From assembly GCF_933775445.1 (NCBI RefSeq), contig NC_065877.1, positions 14,508,001 to 14,572,000 of the forward strand: DNA of 64,000 nucleotides, read 5' to 3'. The stretch is from Argentina anserina. Lineage: Eukaryota > Streptophyta > Magnoliopsida > Rosales > Rosaceae. A model generated the notes under the pieces. That model was not told the origin of the DNA, ran no database searches, and saw only the letters and a list, made by a program, of their open reading frames with translations. Positions 46,538 through 58,095 of the stretch are shown here, piece after piece (position 1 is the first letter of the stretch; each line of letters opens with the position of its first letter). The position numbers and the translations under genes are program-made.

Positions 46538-46954
46538 ATAGCTAGCTTCATAAAAATCTAAATCTTATACTACAGTTTTGCACCTCTATCCAAAACCCCC
46601 AAGCGATTTGGGTAAATTGAGGTTTTTCTGGCATCTGCTACGTGACATCAACGGCAAAAGAGAAAGGAACGCTAGTTTGTATAACCTGTATGGAGCTGTA
46701 CATTTTTAAGTGTAAAATGCAGATCTGAATGGGACGTGTGTTATTGCAGTTTGAATCTTTTTTATAACCACAGGCATGATGAGCAAATTACATGCTCAGA
46801 AGACAGCAAAAATTACACTGAATCATGCTTCTTGCAACCAAACAATGAGAGCGGTGCCCTCTTCACTGTTCTAACTGAAATAGGGCCTGGGATGTGTACT
46901 CAATCTGGCGTAAGGCTTACGCCTTATACAGGGCATATTAATCTTAAGTTCTAA

Positions 46955-47638
46955 CTGAAATGGGGCCAAAATTACACTAAATACCATTTTGGGGAAACCG
47001 AGATAAACAGTCACTCTGGTATTGAGAAATCACGTATTCTGGGCTGGATTCGACATGCAGTACATTGTAATGTTGAAGAGCTCAGTGTATTCTTTCAAAC
47101 TGTGATGCCTACCCTGGAACATCATCTTAAGGATGATAATGTAGATTTCCCTTCTTGTATCTTTCTTTGCGAGTCTTTGAGGTACTTAAACCTAGACATG
47201 AAGCGTACAACTTTTAAAACACCCTCCTTTAGTACTTCTCTTACCTCTAACCTCGTATCCTTGAAATTGGGACATGTAACCATAGAAGATGATGAATGCT
47301 TTTGCAAATGGATCTCCTACTGTTGTAGGTTTATCAAGGAACTGGGGTTGGAAGAGGTTGATGGGTTGGCAGACATCACCATTGAGAGTTCGTCTTTGGA
47401 GTCATTCTCGTTCCGGTTTCCCTATTATTTCGACATTGACCGTCTTGCAATATCTGGTGATAAAATTGAAAACATGGATATATATTGGGAGTATGATACA
47501 ACCGAGCATGACAATGAAAGTATTTTACATATTTTGGCTCCAAATCTGAAGCATCTGAAATGGCATGGTAATATGTTGAATCATCAGCATTTTGGGGAAC
47601 AGGGGCGGATCCAGCCCATGCGGAATTTTTGGGTCTAA
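46955..47638 (+). pseudogene. Truncated F-box/LRR-type gene fragment
   Basis: The plus-strand frame is open from 46955 and has no suitable upstream start or F-box. It carries LRR features of plant F-box/FBD proteins: ILGWIRHAVHCNVEELSV, then ESLRYLNLD, SLKLGHVTIEDD, CRFIKELGLEEVDGLADI, ESSSLESFSF and a final LHILAPNLKHLKWHG. The frame ends inside foreign sequence that begins GGGGCGGATCCAG (about 47602), a common plant transposon-end motif. Neither the F-box nor a complete repeat domain or FBD tail is present. It probably came from duplication of a member of this large, fast-evolving family and is unlikely to be functional. Confidence 0.65.
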
Positions 47639-47754
47639 AAAATTTCTTGTATATCACATAGCCCAAGCAAAAAAAAGAAAACAGATAATATATCTCTTTC
47701 TCTCTTTGTTCAGTCGTTCTCTTCGTTTTCGTCTCTGTCTAAGTCTCTCCTCAC

Positions 47755-47808
47755 GTCAAACCCACTCGCCCTGATAAGGTTCGCCGTCTCGGCTACAAGG
47801 CCAAGAAG
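47755..47808 (+). pseudogene. Fragment of ribosomal protein eL15 (RPL15)
   Basis: Sixteen or seventeen codons read KPTRPDKVRRLGYKAKK, which matches the conserved PTRPDKARRLGYKAK block of eukaryotic eL15. A pyrimidine-rich stretch of leader-like sequence (47690-47754) precedes it, without the first forty or so residues of the protein. The frame ends a few codons later, and no further eL15 block is visible downstream. It is either a captured exon fragment carried by a transposon or a shattered pseudogene copy. Confidence 0.5.
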
Positions 47809-49198
47809 GTTCCTCCACTTTTCTCTCTCTAATCTCCTCATTTGATTTGTTTGATCCCTACACGATATGTTTGGTCTGTCATTTTGAGCATATTGATTGT
47901 TGAATTGTGTACTTCTATTATTATTTGGGTGATTGAATGATACAGTGAGTAGTATGGATTTGGTAGAACTTGATTATTTCTAATACCCAGTGTGTATTGT
48001 TGGCCAAGCAGCGTTCGGAAGATTGAACATCCTTTTGTGTGTTCATTGGTTGAATGCTTTTATTGTGACCAGCCACACTAAACCTAGCAGTCGATCACTT
48101 ACCAAGCGAGTTTCCTCTCCTTGATTCTTGAGTTTATTACCCGAACTACGGAGACCCAACCATACCCCCAGTGTCAGACTTGTTATTCTGGAAAAAAGGC
48201 GAGCATTCGTGGTGTTTAATGACCAAATCCTATTTCTAAACAAGTGGATTTTGAGGCTTTGTTACGGGAACTTCTATTGTTTAGTCTATGTTTGATGCAA
48301 AAGTTACAGTTCTTCCGTTTTGGTTTCATGTTGGCATTGTTGGGGGTTCACTTATAGTAGCCTAATATCAGTCATGATGTTTTATGCTTCCTCCACTATT
48401 GTGTGAGAATGAAGCATCTCAGTTAACTTGTTACGCTATCAACTACCAAGGATTATCAGAATCATCTTTAGTTCTTCCTTCAACTTTCCATCAAAGGGAT
48501 ACTCGACTTATTAAAGTCATCATTTGGTGAATGCCACTCGACTTACAAGATTTGTGTTTCTTTATATTACATTATAGCATCTTCCAACTCAGTCAGAAGT
48601 TTTTGATCGACGAAATACCACCACAATTTGATACTTTATAGTTGCATACTCGCATACAATTAGTTCAATGTCAACAGAAATTATGTAATTTGAGATACTC
48701 TGGGAGAAGCCAATGGTATTCTGATGGAACTCCAATGGCATAAAGTTTATTAATTATTCAACCTGCCAGAGTAGGAAAGGGCCATTTCCAGATACAGGAA
48801 GGACATTTTCCAAGTAAATTTCAATAAAACAACTTAATAAAATAACTAAATCACTCTAAAGACAAGCTACGAATTCCTGGAAGTGAAAAACAAAAACTCA
48901 AAACGGTTAGAGATCCAGTATTCTAGACCCACAAGAAAATAGGAAGGAAAATTCACAAGGCTGTGAACCTAGGTTAACAAAATATTACAGTAAGATTATT
49001 TGCCCCCAAAAAAATATTACAATGAGATTAGCAAATGTAATTCTAATTCCATCCTGTGCACCGTATCAATGCATAATTCCGCCATGTATCGCTCCGAAGT
49101 ACAAAGGTTTGATTCTGATCTGCCTGTAGCACCATTTGAACTGGCACGAGTGAGTATGACAAGGGATCTTAGTTGTTCCACAGCATACAAACCAAAAA
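47809..49198. other. Non-coding gap before the TBCC gene
   Basis: No frame with family motifs was found on either strand. Part of the right side (about 48950-49198) should be the 3' untranslated region of the minus-strand TBCC gene. The rest may belong to the mobile sequence that begins near 47602, but I could not find its right end. Confidence 0.5.
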
Positions 49199-52100
49199 TC
49201 ACTCGCCTTGTAGGCAATAAAGCTGTCGTATGTTTCCAGAAGCTGTCACATGTATGAACAAACACTTGTTAAACCAAACTATTCATAACTTTATAACAAG
49301 AAAGCTCATGGAATTACGGTAGAACAGACAGCATTCACAGAATCACAGATTTATAATTCTACAAAGGTGATTGTGATGTGACTATTATGTGTGAAGGAGA
49401 GTCTATAGCTCGCTTCTTTTGCAAATGAATCTAACGACAGAGAATCTCAAAGTCCATAGCTTCTATAATTCATAACATGTTTTTCATAAATCTTCCACAT
49501 CCCTCTCAATTTGCATTATCATGTTTCCAGGCATATAGTAAATAAAGCAGATTTGTCCAGAAAAGATAATTTCACTTGGTAAAACTCACACAAACAAATC
49601 AGGGCATTTGAGAACATAGAATATGAGCAAAGATATTAAATATGAGATAATATCTCAAGTACAGAGACTTACTGACTATCTCATCCAAAATAGTGTGTCC
49701 AAGATGCTCCAAATAAATATGACAAGAAACTATTATGTAGTAAGAAACATTACCATACAACCAGTCTTTAAAATATACATGAAGAGCAGTTGATAATTCC
49801 CGTTTTCTGTTGTCCTCAAGAGGTGCTTCTCTCAATAATTGCTTTACCTCCCCTAAATTCTTCTGCTGGAGAAAATAATAAAGACTTCACATCATCAATG
49901 ATCAAAATAAATAAATAAATAATTGATTTTGGCTGCACATAAAAACAAATTAGAATAAATTTCACTGGTGATCGACATACATTCCGTTCTTGAGATTCCA
50001 CATAACCTTCTGGTAATGGAAATGGGTTGTCTTTTGTGGAACCATGAGGTTCAACTTCGCACCAGTTTGGAATCTGTCATTAACAAAAATGACTGGATTA
50101 ATACTTCAAAAAAGAAACATGAAAACTTGAAGACCATCTAAAACCTCCCTCCTTCACAAAACCCAAGTATGATATATAGAGATCAAAACCATGTCTACCG
50201 AACAAAAAATAGCTTTGTTAAAAGACTTATTGGTAGCCTGCCAGAGGCACTTCCTAATTAGCACCATAATTAGAGCTACTTCCTAATTAGCTTACCAATT
50301 AGAGCCTCTTGAAAGTCCCCAAAATAAAGGTCAACATTTTGAATTCAAACATTACGAGTATAAGATAACTGCAAGAAATTACCAAAAAATTTGTGAACTG
50401 GTCAGGGTCTAAGCGAGTAGCAGACTCAGCCTGAGCATCAGAGACACCTGCTGGATGAGATAGTGAATCATGTGGATCTACCATTCCAAGTGGCAGGGCT
50501 TCACCCCATCTATTGATAGTAGCATCAATCCCAACCTCACGCAAGTGCTCCTCCAACTGACTGTAAAAGGTATTGTACGGTGCCACCTGAAAAAGTTTGA
50601 AAAGTAAAGGTAAGTTTTTATCATGATTAGGAAATTAAATGTGAATAGCAGAAAACTTATTACTGCTACATTTCAGTAAAAACTGCGCATCTTCTCATAA
50701 GCAAATCATGCATGCAGACACTTTTTAAGGGACCAAAAGGCATAAAAGACGACACACAATAGGATGATGTAATTAGCTATAGAGTTGAACTCACTTGCAG
50801 CTTATGGTTATCCCCAACGATAAGTGGTCGTTGGTTAACCCCGAGAAAGAACATGCATTCACGGCAGTTAGCGATGCAGATTCGATTTGCTGCTGTGATC
50901 ACATGAACTCGCTCACAGTGCTCAATTCTTACAGCCTGAAGAAGAGATTGGATGATCAACCAGAAAATAAATAAATTCATCCATCTCAGAGACAAGAATG
51001 TAAGATGCATTAAGTCAACAAAGACCCACCTATGTTGTATTAAAAAATAAGACAATAATTACCAGGTTCATCAGATAAGTGCATATAGAATTGCTATTAT
51101 TTTTTAACATGATCAAAGAGAACAAGAGAATATTCAAAGATAAATAGGGAGACTGGAAGCCTTTTGGGATAGATAGACTGCATGGTTCTTAATTAGGCTA
51201 CAAGCCACCTAACGACAGCCATATTGAAGGATCTTCACCTTTACATTTGCATAATAACCCCTTCAATACCTCTGTACATAGGCCAGCAGGACATCTTGAC
51301 ATACTACTACAATTTACAGTTAATTAAAGATAAGAAAGTTGCAGCTAAACGCTGTATCCTTAATATAAGTAAAAGCATACCAAAGCTCAGTAGATCAAAT
51401 GCCATAAGCTTTTGGGGAAAGGGGAACAAATAAACAACATGTCAATAGCACTTAAGGTTTGAGATACGAAGTCAACAAGCCTAGTCAATCCTTTTTTTTT
51501 TCTTAAATGTAGGAGCAATTCGTCTTAATTCTGGTGACACAAGATGTGCATTTTTCCAATAATTATGTCATAGCTTTTATCTAAAGGCAACGAAACACAG
51601 CAGTAGCTTTTCTCTTACAATAAACTCAATTGAGCCGATTGAATAAGGTTTAGGGTCCAAAATGACTATTTTATCACAGGCGACAATGTTACTGGACGTA
51701 ATGATAGATTACGAATAGGAAGCCAATCTAAACTAAAAATCATGACTTCTTTATGCGTTAGATATTCAAAATCTTCAAATTTAAACGATAAGCCAAACTG
51801 AAACGATGTCTACAACTTCCATAGAATTTATTTTCCAATTCATCTACTTCAGTAACTCCTATATTTTACTATCCATTTGTTTACCAGGTACAGAATAAAG
51901 CATACTAAGCTACCATTTAGCACTCTAATCCAAACCACATCAGAAATTCCTTCACTATTACCTTTCCAACAGCTCCAAGGACAATTGTAGCATCAGAGCA
52001 TCCATAGACTGTGGCATATCTCAGAGGTGCTAATATATAGATCACAGAATCGTGGCAGTTTAAAACCTGAAATTGCAAACAAAAGAGCAATCTTATATAC

Positions 52101-55100
52101 CTCTGGGACAGTACAATCCAATTTCACTCGAGTGTCTACGCATAAAGCATTAATGTGAGCAATTGAGAAATTACAGCAAGAATGATGATATTATATCCAG
52201 AACATTGAGAGATGCACTATCTGTCAGCTGAAAGAACTTAATAGACTCAAAATCTTTTTTTTTTTTTGGTTAAGACTCAAAATCATTTACGGGAGCTATA
52301 AAACTAACATTTATATCAACTTGAAACAGAAGACTTGCTCATCCAGCACAAAAGACTTGCTGAAAGACTCCACATAATTGAATGAATGAAATAAAAGCAG
52401 AAACACATCTAAACTATGAATAAAAGAAGTTAGTGAGTGTGCAAATATTCGCAACGCCCTTCAAACTTCTATATCCCTCATCACTCACAACATATGCAAT
52501 TACACAGCATTCAACCATGGCGGCTTGCTTCAAGACAAACAAGCCAGCTTGGTAATCCTTTGGTGTCTATATGATGAAATTAATATATTACTCAGTGAAG
52601 TCAACAAAATATTTGATTATATTACGAGTCACTTAAAATTTTCATGATAATGTTCTGTAAATCTTTTGAGCTCCTAAAAATGTTAATATTGAAATGAATG
52701 AAATTGTCAGCCAGACAAACAAATGGAACACAATTTTCACATAGGAAACAAGCAGAAGTAAAAGGGTTTTACAAACTAACCTTTACAGAAGGACCTTTAA
52801 TATCAGATGCATGCCTAACAAACGAAGATTTAGAGATCCCTTCAATAAAACTGGAACCTCTGACACTTGTTGAGCCTTTATTAGAACTTGTGCAGGCATC
52901 AGCCATGGGAACATCTTGATCTGAGGAACTGGGCAGACCATTTTCTTTAGGAGAAATTCTTTCTGAAATATTTTCCAGCGCAGAAGCAATGTTATTTAAA
53001 ATCCATTCGTGAACTTGTGATGCAGGAACAGGAACGGCAGGCATATCAGGATCTGAGTTTGCAAAGAAGGGAGCATACTGGCTCAGGTGACCACTTTCAG
53101 ATCCTTTATCGCCAAATTGAATCAGAAACCCAAGGTGGTCTAACCTTTCCATGGTTAAAACCTAAAACAATATCATATAATTAGGCAATTACGGACACGG
53201 ACAAAAATGAAATATTACAAATGGTCAATACAACAGCCAGTAACTCATCAGTGAGGTAAGCCCTTCCAAAGGTTTTCTTATTCTAACAGATATACTAGCA
53301 ATACTTGGTCAATCGATACAAAAGTTGTTCTGTCAGGACTCATGACACAGACAAACAATTGGCCTGTCAAGAAATATTAACTAATTCGAACATTATGAGC
53401 TCACAGCAGTTGTGTGTGATATTAGTGTTGCTTAAGGGCCTAATTATTCTACCACAGTTAACTGTTTGAGACTAACAACTCAACCAAAGGAAAAAAGAAG
53501 AAATGAAGAAGCAATGTGTTAACTGAGTATTGGTCTAGAATAATTATATTCCATTCCCAATAAAATTTGTCATGCCTTTTTGTTAGACAATTGTTAAGTG
53601 ATTTTCACTGCATAACAAGGAATAAGAGTCTAAGTGGGAGATTCGAGCCCCAAATATTACATAGAGAGCACTTTCTAACATAAAACTCATAAGTGATCGT
53701 AATTACGGAGACTCCCATGACATGACCAAAACAAGAACTAACTAATGAGTATGTGCTTGTGGTTCACAGTTAAACAATGATAAACTTTCTACTACCAAAT
53801 TGGAGAAGGCGAAAGTGATAGCTATTACAAAACACAGCAAAGAAAAAAAAAGTGTAAGTCATGGTTCACAAACCAGAGATTCGTCGCCTTCTCCCTCCAC
53901 GGGTTCTGCTAACAGTGAGACCAGGTTACCTAAATGCTTTTGCAGATATGATAACTGATGGGCCTCTTCATCAGCCTGTGATGGCACAAACCGGCGGCTG
54001 TTGCTACGGACAAGCTGCAATGTGTGTTGGATTGATGTAAGTTTATCTCAACAAAACTAAAATGTCAACTCAAAGTTTCAAGCAACTAAGAACAAAACAG
54101 AAGTCTTGCCAATCCAAAATCTCCAGTACCAAATAAACAAAACCTCCTCCCAACAATCAAAATAACCTTATAAGTCCAAGTTTGCAACAATGGAAGCACA
54201 GAAAACTCATAAATCCACATGGAAACCCTCTAATATGCATTCAACGTAATTAAACAAGGTCCATGCACAGCTGGTAACATTAACTTAAAGCACAGGCGAA
54301 TACTATGATGATTGCAAATAAGGCAATGAATTTTCGTATAGCTCACACCAGTACTTCTATTTTAAGACCCTCATAAACTCCAACCAGAACAAAAGCGATA
54401 GTCAGATATACAAAGAGATCACACCAGATTCAACTTCAACACTCCACATTGTATTATGCCACAACTACTAACCACAATAATCAAAAGAAGCCCACTTTAA
54501 ATGCCTTCCAAAGTGTTACCTTTGGGCCCTAATTAACATAATTTACACCCTACATTCCAAACCAACCTCCGAAAACATCACAAGTATTCATCTTCCAATT
54601 CAATCCTATCTTCCGAAATTCACCACTCTAATTAAGCACACCAACATTGCACTATCCACCACCCCAAAGAAGCACACAAAAACAATCAAATTCCGGCGAC
54701 AAATCAATCACCTGCAACGGCGACAGCGCTGATAGATATCCGTCGAAGGCCGACGTGGAGGGCCAAACATCGGCGACGGCGGCGGAATCCTTGTGCGTTC
54801 TAGGCAGCAATTTCTTGTAGGACTGAATGTAGAGGAACAAAACCAGATCATGCACATCGGCTCCGACCTCATCGATCGCGTCCGGCTCGGCGAGGACGAG
54901 CGGCTCGGCCTCCAAGTGAAGAACTGACGCTAGGGTATCCAGGACGAGCCTCGCGAGATCAATGGAGATCTGGAGGGACTCGGAGATCGCGGCGGCGTTG
55001 ACGCGGAGACTCGGCGATTGCTCGATGAGCTTGTGCTTGAGGGGAATTAGGGTTTGCGTTGGGTCGGTGAAGATGAGCTTGGGGATGGAGAGCAGCCCAT

Positions 55101-55221
55101 GCTCGAAGGGCTCGCGGCGAGGGTGAATCAGAGAGGCCGGTTCTTTGGCGGCGTCCGTGGTCGCCGCTGTGACGGAGGCGGCCGGAGACGACGACGTTGA
55201 GGGCTCAATTGGGTCGCTCAT
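49199..55221 (-). CDS. TBCCD1: TBCC/C-CAP domain protein (TBCCD1-like)
   Basis: This is a tubulin-cofactor-C-like protein. Animal and algal TBCCD1 localises to centrosomes or basal bodies and affects organelle positioning; the plant role is unclear. Minus-strand exons: 54712-55221, 53874-54014, 52781-53161, 51962-52066, 50795-50935, 50383-50586, 49981-50073, 49754-49859 and 49199-49242. They give 574 residues (575 if exon 8 begins three bases earlier). The long N-terminal region includes PRREPFEHGLLSIPKLIF and FLYIQSYKKLLP. A Ser-rich acidic linker follows (exon 3). The beta-helical C-CAP domain covers about residues 345-440, with LNCHDSVIYILAPLRYATVY, GCSDATIVLGAVGKAVRIEH and NRICIANCRECMFFLGVNQR. 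The protein ends GNIRQLYCLQGE. Introns of 1.0-1.1 kb hold no other gene. Confidence 0.94.
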
Positions 55222-55494
55222 GGCTTTTGGTGTTTTCTATAGACTCAGATTTGTGGAGTTGCAGATCTTCCAGAAATGAATAATGAGAGAGAGGTAGGGG
55301 GAAGAGTGAGGGAGACGATTTTCTGCGGCTGGATGCTTCTACGTTGGGCTTCGTGGAGGTGTTTGATTGGGTGGTGGTGTACTGCTACTGCGGTGACCAG
55401 TAGTGTACTGCAGTGTGTCCGTTCAGTGGTAAAAATAAATAAAGGTCCCCGTGAATATATTTAGGACAACTGCTACGATCACCATCCATTAGTG
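55222..55494 (-). promoter_or_regulatory. 5' flank of the TBCC gene
   Basis: Here lie the leader and probable core promoter of the minus-strand TBCC gene. The repeat-derived region begins soon after 55495, so the proximal promoter is short or extends into repeats. No clear TATA box was identified. Confidence 0.4.
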
Positions 55495-56255
55495 CGGGCA
55501 TTTTGAGCCGATTCTACCGAGCCAGCCGATGCGAGCTGATCTTGTGCCGAGATTTCGGTTTGTTGAGTGTTCGGCTCGACCCGGTTCAGCCCGGTTCGGC
55601 CGTACCGAGTATCAGTTTCGGTTTGATTGTGGTATAAGAATTTAATATATTAGTGTATCGAATACCGACTGAATACGCAAAATACTCGAGTTATGTATGA
55701 GGTGAGAGTCGAACTCCCCAGTTCTGCTCCTCACCACTGAAGCAAGTCGTAGTTTATATGTATACTATATTTAACTCATCTGATAGCTGTAATAGATAAT
55801 CAACTTATTAATTATCGTTGTCTGCCACCAACCACATTTTCTCTTTCTCAGTTTCTCTCTCGTCCTTTTCGTTTTCTGAACTTCTCTTTTCTTCTTCTTC
55901 TTCTTCTTTCTGCATTTTCAGCTGATTCATGGTGAGTTTGATCTACATCTCCTGTACTTCTCTTCTTTTTCCTTTCCCCCAATCCCCACTAGATTATCTT
56001 CACCTGAATTCCATCATCAAATCATCCTCAACTCCAAATATCCAAAATCAGATGATTCAAATCTGAATCTTTTATAAAAGGGTACGAAGAACACCAATCA
56101 AAACATCCCATTAGATTTCAAAAGCACTCTCGGTTGCTGATCGACACCAACTGAAACCGAAGTGTGTCGACGATCAGTACAATTGAGCTTTCGGCTTAGC
56201 TGCAGTATTGGTAAAAAGTCCTCGGTTTTGAACCGAATCCAGCCCTACATCATCG
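55495..56255. repeat. hAT-like GC/AT mosaic repeat
   Basis: The left end is rich in CGGCTCG, CCGGTT and GAGCCGA words (55505-55620). The right end has CGGTTTTGAACCGAATCCAG (56222-56241). This composition is typical of non-autonomous plant hAT elements. Terminal repeats are too weak to set boundaries, and I found no target duplication. A pyrimidine-rich stretch with a CTTCTTCTT array lies inside (about 55885-55910). Confidence 0.35.
55700..55747 (-). mobile_element. tRNA-derived SINE-like fragment
   Basis: On the minus strand, TTCAGTGGTGAGGAG is followed 13 bases later by GTTCGACTCTCACC. These resemble the A and B boxes of a tRNA-type RNA polymerase III promoter, as seen in plant SINE heads. 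The remainder does not fold as a tRNA and no body or tail is clear. It may be a relic or chance similarity. Confidence 0.3.
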
Positions 56256-56339
56256 TGACTTAATTCGATTAATTATTGTGACTTACTTGGGCTAATTTTT
56301 TTTAAAAAAAAATAGAATTGCTAGTAATAGAAGTATGTT

Positions 56340-56579
56340 TCATCATTTAGTCCGCGGATCCAATAAGTCCACGGAGGTCCACAAATCCGATAGGCTTTTA
56401 CCCGGCTCGGCCTGCGAAAAAGTCCGCCAAAGCTCACTTCCGTGGGTAGAGGGCCGGACTTAGTTTAGAGGTGTGAAACTCCGCCCGGCCCAGCCTATAA
56501 AAGCCCGTGAGGCCTTGCCCGTAAAAGCCCACCAAGTAATAAAATATTATACATACATATTCTATTATATTTAAAATAA
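56340..56579. repeat. GC-rich repeat arm left of the 520-bp array
   Basis: The stretch has recurrent CCGGC, GGCCC and TAAAAGCCC words. Similar words (TAAAAGCC, GGCCTGGCCCAGCCC) return at 58180-58310, on the other side of the 520-bp array. The two arms may be the ends of one non-autonomous element containing the array. I could not define terminal repeats or a target duplication. Confidence 0.35.
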
Positions 56580-57495
56580 AACTATTGCATAAACGACTAT
56601 ATGAATGAAACTTCTCGGGATCGATCAACACCACCCAATGTGATCGGTATATATATTTAATGACCTTGTAAAATTTTCATCTAATTCAGACCTCGTCTAA
56701 CAGTCGAAATTTCAGGTAAACCAAAAACACCACTAATATGTCCTAAAATATGACATATTACAAAAATACGAACACTAAAAACTGTTTACATATCTAAAAT
56801 CACCTAATTTTTATCACCAATCGTACGAGGTCGCACCTAAGAAACTCATTTGGCAAAGCCCCGTTCAATGGGGTTTTAATATGTCAAAATGTCTCTTTTT
56901 TTATTGACCATAGGTTTTGGTTAACCGTAAGTACAAACGGTCAAACCATGTCCAAAACAAACGAAATTTTTACGGGATTCCTAAATATATATACCGATCA
57001 CATCTACTGGTGTTGATCGACCATATTTCGAACTGGAGTTGTCGATTACCGAAGTGTCTACTAATGTATCATAACTTTTTATATTAGATTTAGAATAAAA
57101 TTATCGCATTATGAAGAGACTATATGAAGAAAACTTATCAGGATCGATCGACACAGCTGATGTGATCAGTATGTATATTTAGTGACCCTATAAAAATTTC
57201 ATCCAATTCGGACCTCATTTGACCTTATTTGACCGTTAGAATTTTCGATAAACTGAAACATCATTCATATGCCCTAAAGGAAGACCCATTACCAAGATGT
57301 GAACACCGAAAGCCGCGTGCATATTTGAAATCACCTAATTTTTGTCACTAATCGTGCGCGGTCGTACTGAGGAAACTCATTTGGCAAAGCCCCGGTCAAT
57401 GGAGTTTTAATATGTTAAAATGCCTCGTTTTTTGTTGACCGTATGTACGGACGGTCAAATCATATCCAAAATGGACGGAATTTTTACGAAGTTCC

Positions 57496-57530
<35 letters not shown>

Positions 57531-58095
57531 ATCACATTTAGTGGTATCGATCGACCATATATCAAACTGAAGTTGTTGATCACCGAAGTATCCAGTAATA
57601 TATCATAACCTTTATATTAGGTCAGGAATAAAACTATCGCATTATGAATCGAAATGAAAGAAACTTATCGGGATCAATCGACACCAGCCGATGTGATTGG
57701 TATATAAATTTAGTGACCTTATAAAAATTTCATCCAATTCGGACCTAGTTTGACAGTCGGAATTTCCGGTAAATCAAAAACACTACTAATATGCTCTAAG
57801 GGATGACCCATTACCAAGATATGAATGCCGAAAGTTGTTTGCATATTTAAAATCACCTAGTTTTTGTCACCGATTGTGCGCGGTCGCACCGAGGAAACCC
57901 ATTTGGCAAAGCCCCGGTCAATAGGGTTTTATATGTCAAAACTCATTTTTTTTGTTGATCGTAGGTACAGACGGTCCAACATGTCCAAAACAGATGAAAT
58001 TTTTAGAGGGTTCGTAAATATATATATCGATCAAATCTGCTGTGTCGATCGACAATATTTCGAAACTAGAATTTATTTGTGACTTTTTTGGGAAT
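56580..58095. repeat. Three tandem units of about 520 bp
   Basis: Three diverged copies start near 56580, 57100 and 57630. Shared landmarks in each are CATTTGGCAAAGCCCCG, a GGGATCGATCGACA-like word, TAATATGT(Y)C(W)AAA, GAAATTTTTACG with CCTAAATATATATA, and a TCACCTAATTTTTRTCACC block. Internal (TA)n tracts vary in length. There is no coding frame. This looks like a long-period satellite-like array or repeated interior of a non-autonomous element. Confidence 0.85.

Noticed and set aside
47015..47638. F-box-like fragment together with RNase T2-like pseudogenes as a self-incompatibility S-locus
   Set aside because: The fragment lacks an F-box and has the LRR pattern of the FBD family, not the kelch-like or FBA fold of S-locus F-box proteins. 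It lies more than 25 kb away across housekeeping genes, and the RNase copies are dead and lack catalytic histidines.
51224..51433. Plus-strand frame inside TBCC intron 4
   Set aside because: Short, low-complexity, no motif, and wholly intronic on the opposite strand.
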